Origin: Lewinella sp038528965
GTDB taxonomy: Bacteria; Bacteroidota; Bacteroidia; Chitinophagales; Saprospiraceae
Direction of reading: 5' to 3'
DNA length: 64,000 nucleotides
Assembly (NCBI GenBank): GCA_038528965.1
Contig: JBCBEC010000031.1
Coordinates: 20,105-84,104 of the forward strand
In this document: positions 25,310 to 33,518 of the stretch, in pieces
Position numbering within the stretch: the stretch's first letter is position 1
Layout: each line of letters opens with the position of its first letter
Position numbers and translations under genes: made by a program
The notes under the pieces: model-generated
What the model was told of the DNA's origin: nothing
Databases searched by the model: none
Seen by the model: only the letters and a program-made list of their open reading frames with translations

Positions 25310-26590
25310 TTAGCAGTCTTTGGCCAGGCGAATACCAGTAAACTGCCAGCGTTTATCGGTTTGGAAGAAGTTGCGATAGGTCGATCGGATATGGCTCCTT
25401 GGGGTGGCACAAGAACCACCGCGTAGCACCATTTGGTTGATCATAAACTTACCGTTATATTCACCCAGCGCACCTTCTGGTCGTGGGTAGCGCGGGTAGG
25501 GGAGATAGGAGCTATTGGTCCACTCCCACACATTGCCCAGCAACTGATCATCTTCCGCATTTTTGGGTGCAACGGGATGCCAGGCCTGATCTTCTACAAA
25601 GTTGCCCAGGTCGGGTACTTCTGTAGCATGACGCTTTTTACAAACCACTTCCCATTCCTGTTCGGTAGGTAAACGATGACCAGCCCAACGGGCATAGGCA
25701 TCTGCCTCAAACCAACTTACGTGCGTAACGGGCGCTTCCAAGTCTAAAGGCTGCAAGCCACCCAGCGTGAAGTGATACCACTCGCCGTCTTGTTCGTACC
25801 AGTACTGTGGTGCTTTATTGTCTAGCTGGCGGGCCCATTCGATACCTTCCATCTGCCAGAGTTCGAAGCGTTCGTAGCCTCCATCGTTCATGAAAGCTAG
25901 GTATTCACCATTCGTGACCAGGCGCTTGCTTAGTGCGTAGCTATCCAGATACACCTGATGTTGGCTTAGTTCGTTATCCCAACAAAACGCATCTCCTTCG
26001 TGACCAATTTGGTAAAGACCAGCATCAATATTGATCCAGCCTTCTGGGCGGTTCTCGGCTGCTACTTTATCTTTTGCTTGTTGGTAAACGGGATAGAGTG
26101 GGTTAGTACCCAAAATGTATTTGAAATCCGTCACCAGCAATTCTTGATGTTGCTGTTCGTGTTGTAGACCAATCTCCAATAAATCATTGAGTTCCTTTGG
26201 CAAGTGTTCATCGAAACCAGCAATGAATTGCTCCAAATGCTGATCTACGTGGGCACGATAAGCAAGGATTACCTCGGTTGCCGGGCGGGTCATATTTCCG
26301 CGATTAGTACGCAGAATTCGCGGCCCCTGACTTTCGTAATAGCTATTGAAAAACCAGTTCAGACGCTCGTCAAACAGCTCGTAGCCAGGCAACTGTTCTT
26401 TCAGAATGAAATTCTCAAAGAACCAGGTAGTATGTCCCAGGTGCCACTTTGGGGGACTAACGTCACTAATTGGTTGCACCGTATAGTCTTCGGCCTGTAA
26501 GGGCTCACAAAGGCGGACACTCCAACTGCGAATTTGCTGATAACGCAGCAATTGCTTTCGGGCATCTGATAAGTTAAGGGAGGTGGTCAT
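25310..26590 (-). CDS. egtB: Ergothioneine biosynthesis sulfoxide synthase EgtB
   Basis: 426 residues. EgtB is a non-heme iron enzyme that joins hercynine to gamma-glutamylcysteine or cysteine with O2, forming the C-S bond and sulfoxide. The N-terminal DinB-like domain carries the iron ligands: PPKWHLGHTTWFFEN (H50/H53) and the HxxxHxE motif in GLQHEQQHQELL (H144, H148, E150). RGNMTRPA resembles the substrate-binding loop. The C-terminal FGE-sulfatase domain follows (INIDAGLYQIGHEG ... VTHVSWFEADAYARWAGHRLPTEQEWE ... LLGNVWEWTNSSY ... LRGGSCATPRSHIRSTYRNFF). No egtA, egtC or egtE is adjacent, which is common outside actinobacteria. Confidence 0.95.
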   Translation of the reverse strand: MTTSLNLSDARKQLLRYQQIRSWSVRLCEPLQAEDYTVQPISDVSPPKWHLGHTTWFFENFILKEQLPGYELFDERLNWFFNSYYESQGPRILRTNRGNMTRPATEVILAYRAHVDQHLEQFIAGFDEHLPKELNDLLEIGLQHEQQHQELLVTDFKYILGTNPLYPVYQQAKDKVAAENRPEGWINIDAGLYQIGHEGDAFCWDNELSQHQVYLDSYALSKRLVTNGEYLAFMNDGGYERFELWQMEGIEWARQLDNKAPQYWYEQDGEWYHFTLGGLQPLDLEAPVTHVSWFEADAYARWAGHRLPTEQEWEVVCKKRHATEVPDLGNFVEDQAWHPVAPKNAEDDQLLGNVWEWTNSSYLPYPRYPRPEGALGEYNGKFMINQMVLRGGSCATPRSHIRSTYRNFFQTDKRWQFTGIRLAKDC

Positions 26591-26635
26591 CGAGGAAGAT
26601 ATAGTGGTTATAATTCAGGAGTAATTATTAGCTGC

Positions 26636-26929
26636 TTAAATCGCGTCGCGTACTTCTACTCCCTTCCAAAAGGCTACTCTTTCTGTAATTTCTTTAGCCG
26701 CATCTTTTGGTGTGGGGTAGTACCAGGCTGCATCCGTATTGGTTTGCCCATCTACTTCAATACTGTAGTAGGAAGCGGTGCCCTTCCAAGGGCAAACGGT
26801 ATGCGTGTTACTGTCTTTGAAGTACGCTGACTTGATAGCTTCTTTCGGAAAATAGTAATTTCCTTCTACATTCACCAAGTCGTCGCTCTCGGCAATGACT
26901 TGCCCGTTCCAAATAGCTTGTTTTTTCAT
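26636..26929 (-). CDS. DUF427 domain protein
   Basis: 97 residues, a full-length small DUF427 protein. Typical motifs: AIWNGQVIAESDDLVNVEGNYYFP, CPWKGTASYYSIEVDGQ, and DAAWYYPTPKDAAKEITERVAFW. The conserved Cys-Pro-Trp-Lys-Gly block is present. The biochemical role of DUF427 proteins is not established. It is the first gene of a minus-strand run followed after 45 nt by egtB and egtD, so a link with ergothioneine or thiol metabolism is possible but only inferred from position. Confidence 0.9.
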   Translation of the reverse strand: MKKQAIWNGQVIAESDDLVNVEGNYYFPKEAIKSAYFKDSNTHTVCPWKGTASYYSIEVDGQTNTDAAWYYPTPKDAAKEITERVAFWKGVEVRDAI

Positions 26930-27051
26930 ATTGTTTTGACTAAATATTTGTTTAGAGTCATGCTTTTATTTAACTATTCAAAAACCCAAGTTGTTGACCA
27001 AGGCAAGATTTTATGCCGGAATTCGGTCCGCTTTCAGACAATTGCCAGCTG

Positions 27052-27939
27052 ATGGAATATTACACTCCTCCTTTTGCCACTCAGGCCCTATCACGCATTG
27101 CCTTGGGCGCTATGTCCTTTCATGATGAAACTACTGGTCAAGCTGTCATTCACGCAGCACTGGACCAGGGGATAAACTGCTTTGATACGGCCGATCTGTA
27201 TGATAAAGGTGAGAATGAGCGTATCCTCGGCAAAGTGTTGGCTCATCGCAGAAAGGAGGTCTTTCTGGCCACCAAGGTGGGAAACCGTTGGCGGGTGGAT
27301 GGTAGTGGCTGGGATTGGGTGCCACGGCGGGCGTATATGCTTCAAGCAATAGAAGATAGCCTTCGCCGGTTGGGCACGGATTATATCGATCTCTATCAGC
27401 TCCACGGTGGTACGATTGACGATCCTTGGGATGAGATCATCGGTACATTTGAGGAATTGAAAGTAGCGGGGAAGATTTTGGCCTACGGTGTTTCCAGTAT
27501 CCGCCCTAATGTGATCCGCAATTGGACTGCTAATAGTCAAGGTAGTACTTGTATGACCCAGTACAGCCTACTGGACCGTCGTCCGGAAGAGGCCACTTTA
27601 CAAAGCCTGCAAGATGCGGGTCAATACGCACTTGTAAGAGGGGCATTGGCCAAAGGGCTATTAGCGGGTAAACCTAGTCGAGATTATCTGGGGTACAGTG
27701 CCGATACGGTTACTGCTCAGTACCAGGCGCTGGTAGCGGAAGTTGGCGTACATGCTGCGGGCTTGGCTATTGCTTATGTATTCAGGCAGCCCGCAGTAGG
27801 AAGTGTTGTGCTGGGGGCGAGCAGTGCGGAGCAGATAAACGGTGCGGTGCAAGCCTGGCAAAAAATAAGAGCCAACCAGGTTAACTGGCCGGCTCTTATG
27901 GCGATAGCTCCTGCAAAGGTATATGAGCTACATCGTTAG
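27052..27939 (+). CDS. Aldo/keto reductase
   Basis: 295 residues from the ATG at 27052 (MEYYTPPFATQALSRIALG). An ATG at 27013 adds 13 residues and cannot be excluded. TIM-barrel oxidoreductase using NADPH. The catalytic tetrad is visible: Asp and Tyr in NCFDTADLYDKGENERILG, Lys in VFLATKVGNRW, and His in DLYQLHGGTIDD. VLGASSAEQI near the C-terminus is the cofactor-binding segment. Substrate unknown; the closest recognisable types are stress-related or general AKRs. Divergent from the DUF427/egt genes. The 3' end contains an inverted repeat that reads as a terminator on the opposite strand. Confidence 0.92.
   Translation: MEYYTPPFATQALSRIALGAMSFHDETTGQAVIHAALDQGINCFDTADLYDKGENERILGKVLAHRRKEVFLATKVGNRWRVDGSGWDWVPRRAYMLQAIEDSLRRLGTDYIDLYQLHGGTIDDPWDEIIGTFEELKVAGKILAYGVSSIRPNVIRNWTANSQGSTCMTQYSLLDRRPEEATLQSLQDAGQYALVRGALAKGLLAGKPSRDYLGYSADTVTAQYQALVAEVGVHAAGLAIAYVFRQPAVGSVVLGASSAEQINGAVQAWQKIRANQVNWPALMAIAPAKVYELHR
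27860..27899 (-). terminator. Intrinsic terminator for minus-strand transcripts, inside the aldo/keto reductase gene
   Basis: ATAAGAGCC (27865-27873) and GGCTCTTAT (27891-27899) are perfect 9-bp arms with a 17-nt loop. On the minus strand the hairpin is followed directly by a T tract (plus-strand A's at 27860-27864). It lies about 210 nt downstream of the stop of the minus-strand gene 28110-28520, while still inside the coding region of the convergent aldo/keto reductase gene. Confidence 0.55.
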
Positions 27940-28109
27940 TGCACGCGGCTACCTAGAATAGGAAGGCCGCAAAAAACTGACGAAGGCTACGAAACAGTCG
28001 GGTACTTGCAGAAGGCTGCTTCTTGATTTTTCGGGGGCTGTAGTCGATTGTATTTGGATACATGAGTGTAGTATTTTGAGTAGTGCGTTGCGTGTATTTT
28101 GAGTATTCT

Positions 28110-28520
28110 TTATTCGTTAGTGGCTACGGCGAGGCCAATTCTTACAGGTTCGCCTAACATTTCTCCCCAATCATTGAAATCACCAATGATCAAGCCACCG
28201 TTTGTCGATAGGTGGATCTGGCGCTGTGGACCTGAAGAAATACCAAAGGAGCGGAGCATTTTCTGATACTTCAGCATTTGTGCATAGCCGGGAATCTCCT
28301 CGTTGATGAACAAGTCGTGGAATTCAAACTCGATCACCACGGCTTGGTTACTGCCCGCTAGGCCGTCGGCCTGCAATTTTTCCCACAGGTAATCACGGAG
28401 TTCCATTTCCTGTGGGGTAAGCGCTCCTGCCTCTACGGCACTCGTGTCTACTGCAGGTCCAGCAGCAACGCTCATAAATAGTAAGGAGAACAAAATGCAA
28501 ATTACAGTCGGGTGATTCAT
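28110..28520 (-). CDS. Small exported protein, unknown family
   Basis: 136 residues; no family recognised. Signal peptide VICILFSLLFMSVAAGPAVD, a helical segment (LTPQEMELRDYLWEKLQADG), then beta-rich sequence VVIEFEFHDLFINEEIPGYAQM, cut here at VVIEFEFHDLFINEE, and LSTNGGLIIGDFNDWGEMLG near the end. No cysteines in the mature part and no lipobox. Monocistronic: a 407-nt spacer upstream and a candidate terminator downstream inside the aldo/keto reductase gene. The alternation of hydrophobic and polar residues is that of a real secreted protein rather than a chance ORF. Confidence 0.75.
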   Translation of the reverse strand: MNHPTVICILFSLLFMSVAAGPAVDTSAVEAGALTPQEMELRDYLWEKLQADGLAGSNQAVVIEFEFHDLFINEEIPGYAQMLKYQKMLRSFGISSGPQRQIHLSTNGGLIIGDFNDWGEMLGEPVRIGLAVATNE

Positions 28521-28927
28521 CTTTCTTGGTTTTGTGTCGGGTCAAAATCGGGTTCACTCTATATTAGGCAAGTGCTGTGCCGAAAAAGCGATTTTTTCTT
28601 ATTCTTTTGATTTTTAGTGGTTTATGTTTTGTTTGTCGTTTTTGAGTTGTATCAAACTGTCCGAAAACGAACATTTTTTGTGCGCTAGCGAACGTAATAT
28701 TCGGTGCTCCTAGTGCCACTTTATTCCATTTCGGGTCCACCTAATTGCCAATTTGGGTGTACAGACGCATTGCAATGCGTCTTTGCGGCCCTGGTTATCG
28801 TCATACTTGTTGACTAACCTCATCTCAAAGATGCGTGCCTTTGCCTTTTTCCCCTAGCTTTTGTGATGAAGTGTAGTATTTTCCTTGATGAACTGTCGTA
28901 TTTTCGTTCCAACCCAGTTTCATCGAC
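28521..28927. other. 407-nt divergent promoter spacer with dispersed palindrome
   Basis: It separates the small exported protein gene (minus) from the AI-2E-type permease gene (plus), so it must hold both promoters. The left part is T-rich (28580-28680), with no clear TAnnTTTG match that I would defend. A 20-bp palindrome sits at 28763-28782. No ORF is supported. Confidence 0.6.
28763..28782. repeat. Perfect 20-bp palindrome AGACGCATTGCAATGCGTCT
   Basis: AGACGCATTGCAATGCGTCT equals its own reverse complement over all 20 bases. It sits 145 nt before the AI-2E-type permease ATG. I recall near-identical AGACGCAT...ATGCGTCT palindromes being frequent intergenic elements in some Bacteroidota and cyanobacteria, so it is more likely a dispersed repeat than a gene-specific operator. 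Confidence 0.6.
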
Positions 28928-29989
28928 ATGATCAAAACCACCCATACGGTCATTTTACTGATCGCTATCGTCTACATTTTAGTTGTTACTAAAGCGCTTT
29001 TGCTACCGTTCGTCGTTGCCTTACTGATCTGGTATTTGGTGAAGGATATTCGGGATTGGCTAGCGCAGAATCGCTTTATTCGAGACTACCTGCCACTCTG
29101 GTTACAGAATACGATGGTCTTTGCGATCATTTTTGGCGTATTGACATTTGTATCTCGCCTATTGGTCACGAGTTTGGAGAACTTTGGCGATGCCATTCCC
29201 AGCTACGAAGCGAATCTGGCTGCCATGAATGAATTCATCAAAGAGCGTTACAGCTTTGATTTGGTCGATTACATCCAGAACTTTTCCGGAAGCTTTGATT
29301 TCACGCAAGTGGTAGAACCAGTAGTGAACAGTTTGAGCCAATTATTGAGTGATGGCTTCATGATTGTACTGTATGTCATTTTCCTAATGCTGGAAGAATC
29401 GACTTTCTCCATAAAACACCGCTTGCTGTTTCGGGATGAAGACCGGTACCAAGAGACCGTAGATTTGATGAAGGATATCGATGTCTCTTTCGGGAGTTAT
29501 ATCTCTATCAAAACCTTTACCAGTTTCCTTACTGGCCTGCTCAGCTACTTTGTACTCTTATTATTGGGTGTAGATATTCCACTGCTGTGGGCTATCATCA
29601 TTTTTCTGCTCAATTATATTCCGAGTATTGGTTCGCTTATCGCTACAACCTTTCCGGCCATTATTGCCATTTTGCAGACTGGAGAATTCATGCCTGGTTT
29701 GTGGGTCTTACTGGGGGTCGGCATAATTCAAGTAATAGTTGGTAATTTCATTGAACCCCGCCTGATGGGCAATTCGCTAAATATTAGCCCCTTAGTAGTA
29801 ATCCTTTCATTGATTGCCTGGGGAGCGATTTGGGGCGTTATTGGTATGGTGCTTAGTGTACCCATTATGGTCATGCTCATCATTGTCTGTGCCCGGTTTG
29901 AGTCTACCCGCAATATTGCGATTATCCTATCGGAAAATGGGCAGATTGGCAACGGCCGCAAGAAACAAGCAGCTGATTCGGATGCTTAG
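28928..29989 (+). CDS. AI-2E family transporter (PerM/YdiK-like membrane protein)
   Basis: 353 residues with about eight transmembrane helices: HTVILLIAIVYILVVTKALL and LLPFVVALLIWYLV at the N-terminus, WLQNTMVFAIIFGVLTFVS, then a periplasmic or cytoplasmic helical domain (residues 75-150). The C-terminal family core has FTSFLTGLLSYFVLLLLGVD, LLWAIIIFLLNYIPSIGSLI, VGNFIEPRLMGNSLNISPL and IVILSLIAWGAIWGVIGM. The NYIPSIG and EPRLMG motifs are diagnostic. Members are proton/solute antiporters or exporters; the AI-2 link applies to only some. Followed 22 nt later by the FMN reductase gene. Confidence 0.93.
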   Translation: MIKTTHTVILLIAIVYILVVTKALLLPFVVALLIWYLVKDIRDWLAQNRFIRDYLPLWLQNTMVFAIIFGVLTFVSRLLVTSLENFGDAIPSYEANLAAMNEFIKERYSFDLVDYIQNFSGSFDFTQVVEPVVNSLSQLLSDGFMIVLYVIFLMLEESTFSIKHRLLFRDEDRYQETVDLMKDIDVSFGSYISIKTFTSFLTGLLSYFVLLLLGVDIPLLWAIIIFLLNYIPSIGSLIATTFPAIIAILQTGEFMPGLWVLLGVGIIQVIVGNFIEPRLMGNSLNISPLVVILSLIAWGAIWGVIGMVLSVPIMVMLIIVCARFESTRNIAIILSENGQIGNGRKKQAADSDA

Positions 29990-30011
29990 ACACCGCTAAA
30001 GCAAAGAATTA

Positions 30012-30524
30012 ATGGCAAAAATCTTGTGTATCTCTGGGTCTGTAAGGCCAGAAAGTTCCAACCAGCGCCTGCTGGACTGCCTAGGAAGTGTCTTTCCAGC
30101 GTACAACTGGGTTTATTTTGATTTGAGTGAGCTTCCCCCATTTTTGCCCACTGTAGATCGTGCACCTTGGCCACCGGCGGTAGATGCTTGGCGGCAAGAA
30201 GTAGCAGATTGTGATGCTGTGTTGCTAACTACACCGGAGTATCTGCATAACCTCCCCGCGCTGGTCAAGAATGCTTTGGAATGGTTAACGACCTCCGGAG
30301 AGCTGCAACAAAAGCCCGTTCTACCCATCACTTTTACCCCTCACCCTCCCAGAGGGGAGCGTGCAATGCAGTCCTTACTCTGGTCATTGCAAGCACTAGA
30401 GGCCCGGGTGGTTGTGCAGTTGCCGTTGTATCAAAATGAAATTGTGGAAGATCAGGGCGTGTACCGCTTAGGAAACGAACTGGAAGAGATTATAGCGGAA
30501 AGCCTGAAGTTGTTAGTGGGCTGA
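30012..30524 (+). CDS. NADPH-dependent FMN reductase family protein
   Basis: 170 residues with a flavodoxin-like fold. FMN phosphate-binding loop ISGSVRPESSNQRLL at the N-terminus, DLSELPPFLP, and the family block LLTTPEYLHNLPALVKNALEW. The usual PEYN has become PEYL. FTPHPPRGERAMQSLLW replaces the common GRxGG segment. It would reduce FMN, quinones or azo compounds using NADPH. It lies 22 nt downstream of the AI-2E-type gene and probably shares its transcript. The next gene, corA, follows after a strong hairpin. Confidence 0.9.
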   Translation: MAKILCISGSVRPESSNQRLLDCLGSVFPAYNWVYFDLSELPPFLPTVDRAPWPPAVDAWRQEVADCDAVLLTTPEYLHNLPALVKNALEWLTTSGELQQKPVLPITFTPHPPRGERAMQSLLWSLQALEARVVVQLPLYQNEIVEDQGVYRLGNELEEIIAESLKLLVG

Positions 30525-30541
30525 CCGCTAAGTTTTACCTA

Positions 30542-30574
30542 ATGCTTACGAAACTTCGAAAGTTTCGTAAGCAT
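30542..30574. promoter_or_regulatory. Perfect 15-bp inverted repeat in the corA leader
   Basis: ATGCTTACGAAACTT (30542-30556), loop CGA, AAGTTTCGTAAGCAT (30560-30574): every base pairs. There is no T tract on either side, so it is not a standard intrinsic terminator. It begins 18 nt after the FMN reductase stop and ends 63 nt before the preferred corA start, so in RNA it would form a stable hairpin in the intercistronic leader. An in-frame ATG at 30542 lies in the stem, which argues against using it as the corA start. Confidence 0.65.
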
Positions 30575-30637
30575 GTTAACTACCTCTTCCGCCTCAACAT
30601 ATTTATTGTAAATTTACGCGCACTGGAAAGCACAGGT

Positions 30638-31585
30638 ATGATTCGGTATTTAATCAAGGAGGATGGGCGCCTGCGGGAGTTGGACGAGCACCAACAAGGC
30701 TGCTGGATCAATATCGAACCCCCTTTCACGCACGAGGAGCTGGAAGAGGTGGCTAATCAGTTTGATATCCCCCTGGATTTCCTGACCGACTCACTGGATA
30801 TTGATGAACGCTCCCGCTACGAACGCGAAGAGGATGTACGCCTGATCGTTCTCAATACTCCCGTACTCAATAGTATTAAGGAAGAGAACGACGCGGTCTA
30901 CATTACCGTTCCGGTAGGTATCATCCTATTGCCGGGTTACCTTCTGACGATTACTTCTTACGAAAATCCAGTACTCCAGCTTTTCCTGGATAATAAGATC
31001 AAGCATTTCAACCCCAGCGATGATTCGGCTTTTGTACTGCAGATCATGGAGCAAAACGTATACCGTTTCCTCACGGGCTTGAAGAAGCTTAACCTGCGCC
31101 GCAACCTCATCGAGAAAGAGCTCTACGATTCCAGTCGCAATAAACAGCTGGTAGAACTACTGAGTATCGAAAAGTCACTGGTGTATTTCATGAATTCCCT
31201 CAGCGCCAACGAACTGCTGAAGATGAAGATGAAGCGCACCGACTTCCTACAGATCCGTAGCGACGAGGATAAAGCCGACCTCTTCGAAGACATTATCATC
31301 GATAATAGTCAGGCCCTGGAAATGGCCAACGTTTACACCAACATCCTCAATGGTACCATGGATGCCTACGGCAGTATCATTTCCAATAACCTCAACCTGA
31401 CTATCCGGCGCCTTACGCTCATCACCATTATTCTTATGGTGCCTACCCTCATTGCCAGTTTCTACGGCATGAACGTACCCTTGCCCGCGCAGGAGTTTCC
31501 CTACATGAGCTCCATCATCATTGGCGTATCCATTATGATTAGCTTATTGGTGGCCTGGTATTTCCAGCGGAAGCGGTTGTTTTAG
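30638..31585 (+). CDS. corA: CorA-family magnesium/cobalt transporter
   Basis: 315 residues from the ATG at 30638 (MIRYLIKEDGRLREL). The longer frame from 30542 starts inside a hairpin and adds 32 basic residues not typical of CorA. Cytoplasmic N-terminal funnel domain, including WINIEPPFTHEELEEVANQF and the long stalk helix. Two C-terminal transmembrane helices flank the selectivity motif YGMNVPLP: LTLITIILMVPTLIASFYGM and MSSIIIGVSIMISLLVAWYF. It ends in the basic FQRKRLF. This forms a homopentameric Mg2+ channel. The hairpin in the leader could be regulatory. Confidence 0.94.
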   Translation: MIRYLIKEDGRLRELDEHQQGCWINIEPPFTHEELEEVANQFDIPLDFLTDSLDIDERSRYEREEDVRLIVLNTPVLNSIKEENDAVYITVPVGIILLPGYLLTITSYENPVLQLFLDNKIKHFNPSDDSAFVLQIMEQNVYRFLTGLKKLNLRRNLIEKELYDSSRNKQLVELLSIEKSLVYFMNSLSANELLKMKMKRTDFLQIRSDEDKADLFEDIIIDNSQALEMANVYTNILNGTMDAYGSIISNNLNLTIRRLTLITIILMVPTLIASFYGMNVPLPAQEFPYMSSIIIGVSIMISLLVAWYFQRKRLF

Positions 31586-31606
31586 GAGGGAGGGAAGCAG
31601 CTTGGC

Positions 31607-32662
31607 TTACGCCTTCTCCAGAGTAAACCCAAAAGTAGAACCCAGATCCTTCGTGCTCCGTACATTAATAGTTTGCTGGTGGGCTTCCATAATGTGCTTT
31701 ACGATAGATAGCCCCAGGCCAGAGCCACCGCGGAGGCGAGAACGGCTTTTATCTACCCGATAGAAACGATCGAAGACGTGCGGTAGGTGCTCCTTGGGAA
31801 TGCCGATACCATTATCAGCTACCTCTACCAGGATGTACTTATCCATATCGTAGAAGCCGAGCTTGGTGATGCCCTGCAGCTTCCCGTACTTAATGCTGTT
31901 GTCGATTAGATTGACCAGTACTTGACGAACGCTTTCCCGATCAGCGCGTACCCGAAAGTTCTGATCAGCGCCTGATTTAAGTTCGAGCTGTAGTTTGTTT
32001 TCCTTGGCCTTAAACTCTAAATCCTCCAGCACTTCCACCGCCAGTTCTTTGATGTCAAAGACCTGCATTTCTAAAATTAACTCACCTGTTTCTAATCGAG
32101 ATATCGCGCTGAGGTCTTCTACGATAGTATACAGGCGCTCCACGTTCTTGGCGGCCTTTTGCAGAAACTTGAGATTGATCTTCTCGTCGTTCATGCCCCC
32201 ATCAAGCAGGGTGTGGAGGTAGCCTTGAATATTGAAGATGGGCGTCTTTAGCTCATGTGAGATATCGCCGATAAACTTACGGCGGTACTCCGCCCAAGAT
32301 TTATACTTTGCAATTTCCGCCTCTTGCATAGCGGCCCAATCACTCACCTCGCGTTCCACCTCGTCGAGAATATTTGATTTGATATCTACCGTGGTCGATT
32401 TCTCACTCGGAGACACCTTGTGCTGGTGAATCGTCTTGTAAATCAGCTTGATTTTCCGGTAGATATAGTTCTTGAGGAAGTAAATCGTCACCGCATAGGA
32501 AATGGCAAAAAGCGCTATCGGAAAACTTAGCCAGAGGAGTTGGAAGTTAGTGATATTGGCGGCCAGAACAATCAGCGCAAAAAACGTACTTCCCGCTGCG
32601 GTTATGAGGAAAGCAACGAATACTGCAATTTGCTGTGGTGTCGAATTTTTTAGCATAGCCAT
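31607..32662 (-). CDS. Sensor histidine kinase, PhoR-like
   Basis: 351 residues. Two N-terminal transmembrane helices (IAVFVAFLITAAGSTFFALI and LWLSFPIALFAISYAVTIYF) with almost no periplasmic loop, then a short linker and HisKA with the phospho-acceptor in FIGDISHELKTPIFNIQGY. The HATPase domain has the N box NLIDNSIKYG, G1 box DNGIGIP, F box FDRFYRVDKSRSR and G2 box GGSGLGLSIVKH. No PAS or HAMP domain is clear. It is 18 nt downstream of the response regulator gene, a standard pair. The lack of an external sensor domain suggests it senses membrane state or a partner protein. Confidence 0.95.
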   Translation of the reverse strand: MAMLKNSTPQQIAVFVAFLITAAGSTFFALIVLAANITNFQLLWLSFPIALFAISYAVTIYFLKNYIYRKIKLIYKTIHQHKVSPSEKSTTVDIKSNILDEVEREVSDWAAMQEAEIAKYKSWAEYRRKFIGDISHELKTPIFNIQGYLHTLLDGGMNDEKINLKFLQKAAKNVERLYTIVEDLSAISRLETGELILEMQVFDIKELAVEVLEDLEFKAKENKLQLELKSGADQNFRVRADRESVRQVLVNLIDNSIKYGKLQGITKLGFYDMDKYILVEVADNGIGIPKEHLPHVFDRFYRVDKSRSRLRGGSGLGLSIVKHIMEAHQQTINVRSTKDLGSTFGFTLEKA

Positions 32663-32680
32663 ACTTAAGCGAAGCCGGAG

Positions 32681-33364
32681 TTAAAACTCGAATTTGTAAC
32701 CAATACCCTTTATGGTCTTGATGTAATGATCACCTATTTTCTCCCGCAGTTTACGGATGTGCACATCAATTGTACGATTTCCAACAATCACATCGGTTCC
32801 CCAAACTTTGTTGAAGATTTCTTCGCGGGAAAAGACTTTTCCGGGCTTGGATACCAGTAAGTTGAGCAACTCAAATTCTTTCTTCGCCAGCTCGATGGAT
32901 TCGTCACCGCGCAGCACAACAATACGGTCACGATCGATGATCAGGTCGCCCATTTGTACGGTGTTTTCCACTTCCTCGCGCTCGCTGCGGCCGCCACGAC
33001 GTAACAAAGCTTTGATCCGACTCAAGAATACCCGAGGGCGGATCGGCTTGGTGATGTAATCATCTCCACCGGTTTCTAAGGCGGCAATCTGTGAGAAATC
33101 TTCCTCGCGAGCGGTAAGAAAGGCAATAACGGTATGGGCGAATTTTGGGCGAGATCGCAATACGCGACAAACCTCCACTCCGTCCATCTTGGGCATCATG
33201 ATGTCAAGGATGATCAAATCAGGGTCTTCTTGTTCCGCTTTTTGGATTCCTGCTTCGCCATCGGAGGCAGTAACTACCGTAAAACCTTCTTTTTCGAGAT
33301 TATACTGTAGGAATTCCAAAATATCGGGCTCATCGTCAACAACGAGAATTTTTGCCGTATCCAT
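32681..33364 (-). CDS. Response regulator, OmpR/PhoB family
   Basis: 227 residues. Receiver domain 1-120: acidic pair VVDDEPDILEF, phospho-acceptor Asp in DLIILDIMMPKMDG, Thr/Lys switch residues in AFLTAREEDF and YITKPIRPRVFL. The C-terminal winged helix-turn-helix, residues about 130-227, has the OmpR-type blocks LAKKEFELLNLLVSKPG, VFSREEIFNKVWG, NRTIDVHIRKLREKIG and IKTIKGIGYKFEF. It is upstream of the kinase gene in the same operon. PhoB is the closest recognisable type in Bacteroidota, but a phosphate role is not shown by the sequence. Confidence 0.95.
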   Translation of the reverse strand: MDTAKILVVDDEPDILEFLQYNLEKEGFTVVTASDGEAGIQKAEQEDPDLIILDIMMPKMDGVEVCRVLRSRPKFAHTVIAFLTAREEDFSQIAALETGGDDYITKPIRPRVFLSRIKALLRRGGRSEREEVENTVQMGDLIIDRDRIVVLRGDESIELAKKEFELLNLLVSKPGKVFSREEIFNKVWGTDVIVGNRTIDVHIRKLREKIGDHYIKTIKGIGYKFEF

Positions 33365-33518
33365 GCGGTTCTAGCTTTGTGGCAAAAGTAAAACTTTGTC
33401 CCCCCATTAGACGTACTGGGGTGTTAAATTATTATTAAACAACTGTTTATAAATTGTCAAGTACCGCTTAGGTTTCAACGAAACGAAGCTCTTACGTTAA
33501 TCTAAGGTGAGCTAGTGA

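Noticed and set aside
30542..30637. Extended N-terminus of CorA beginning in the hairpin
   Set aside because: The ATG is inside a perfect 15-bp stem and the added residues are not CorA-like.
33443..33460. Pho-box-like direct repeat CTGTTTA-TAAA-TTGTCAA upstream of the PhoB-like regulator gene
   Set aside because: It is in inverted orientation to the gene, lies in AT-rich DNA, and Pho boxes of this form are not established in Bacteroidota.
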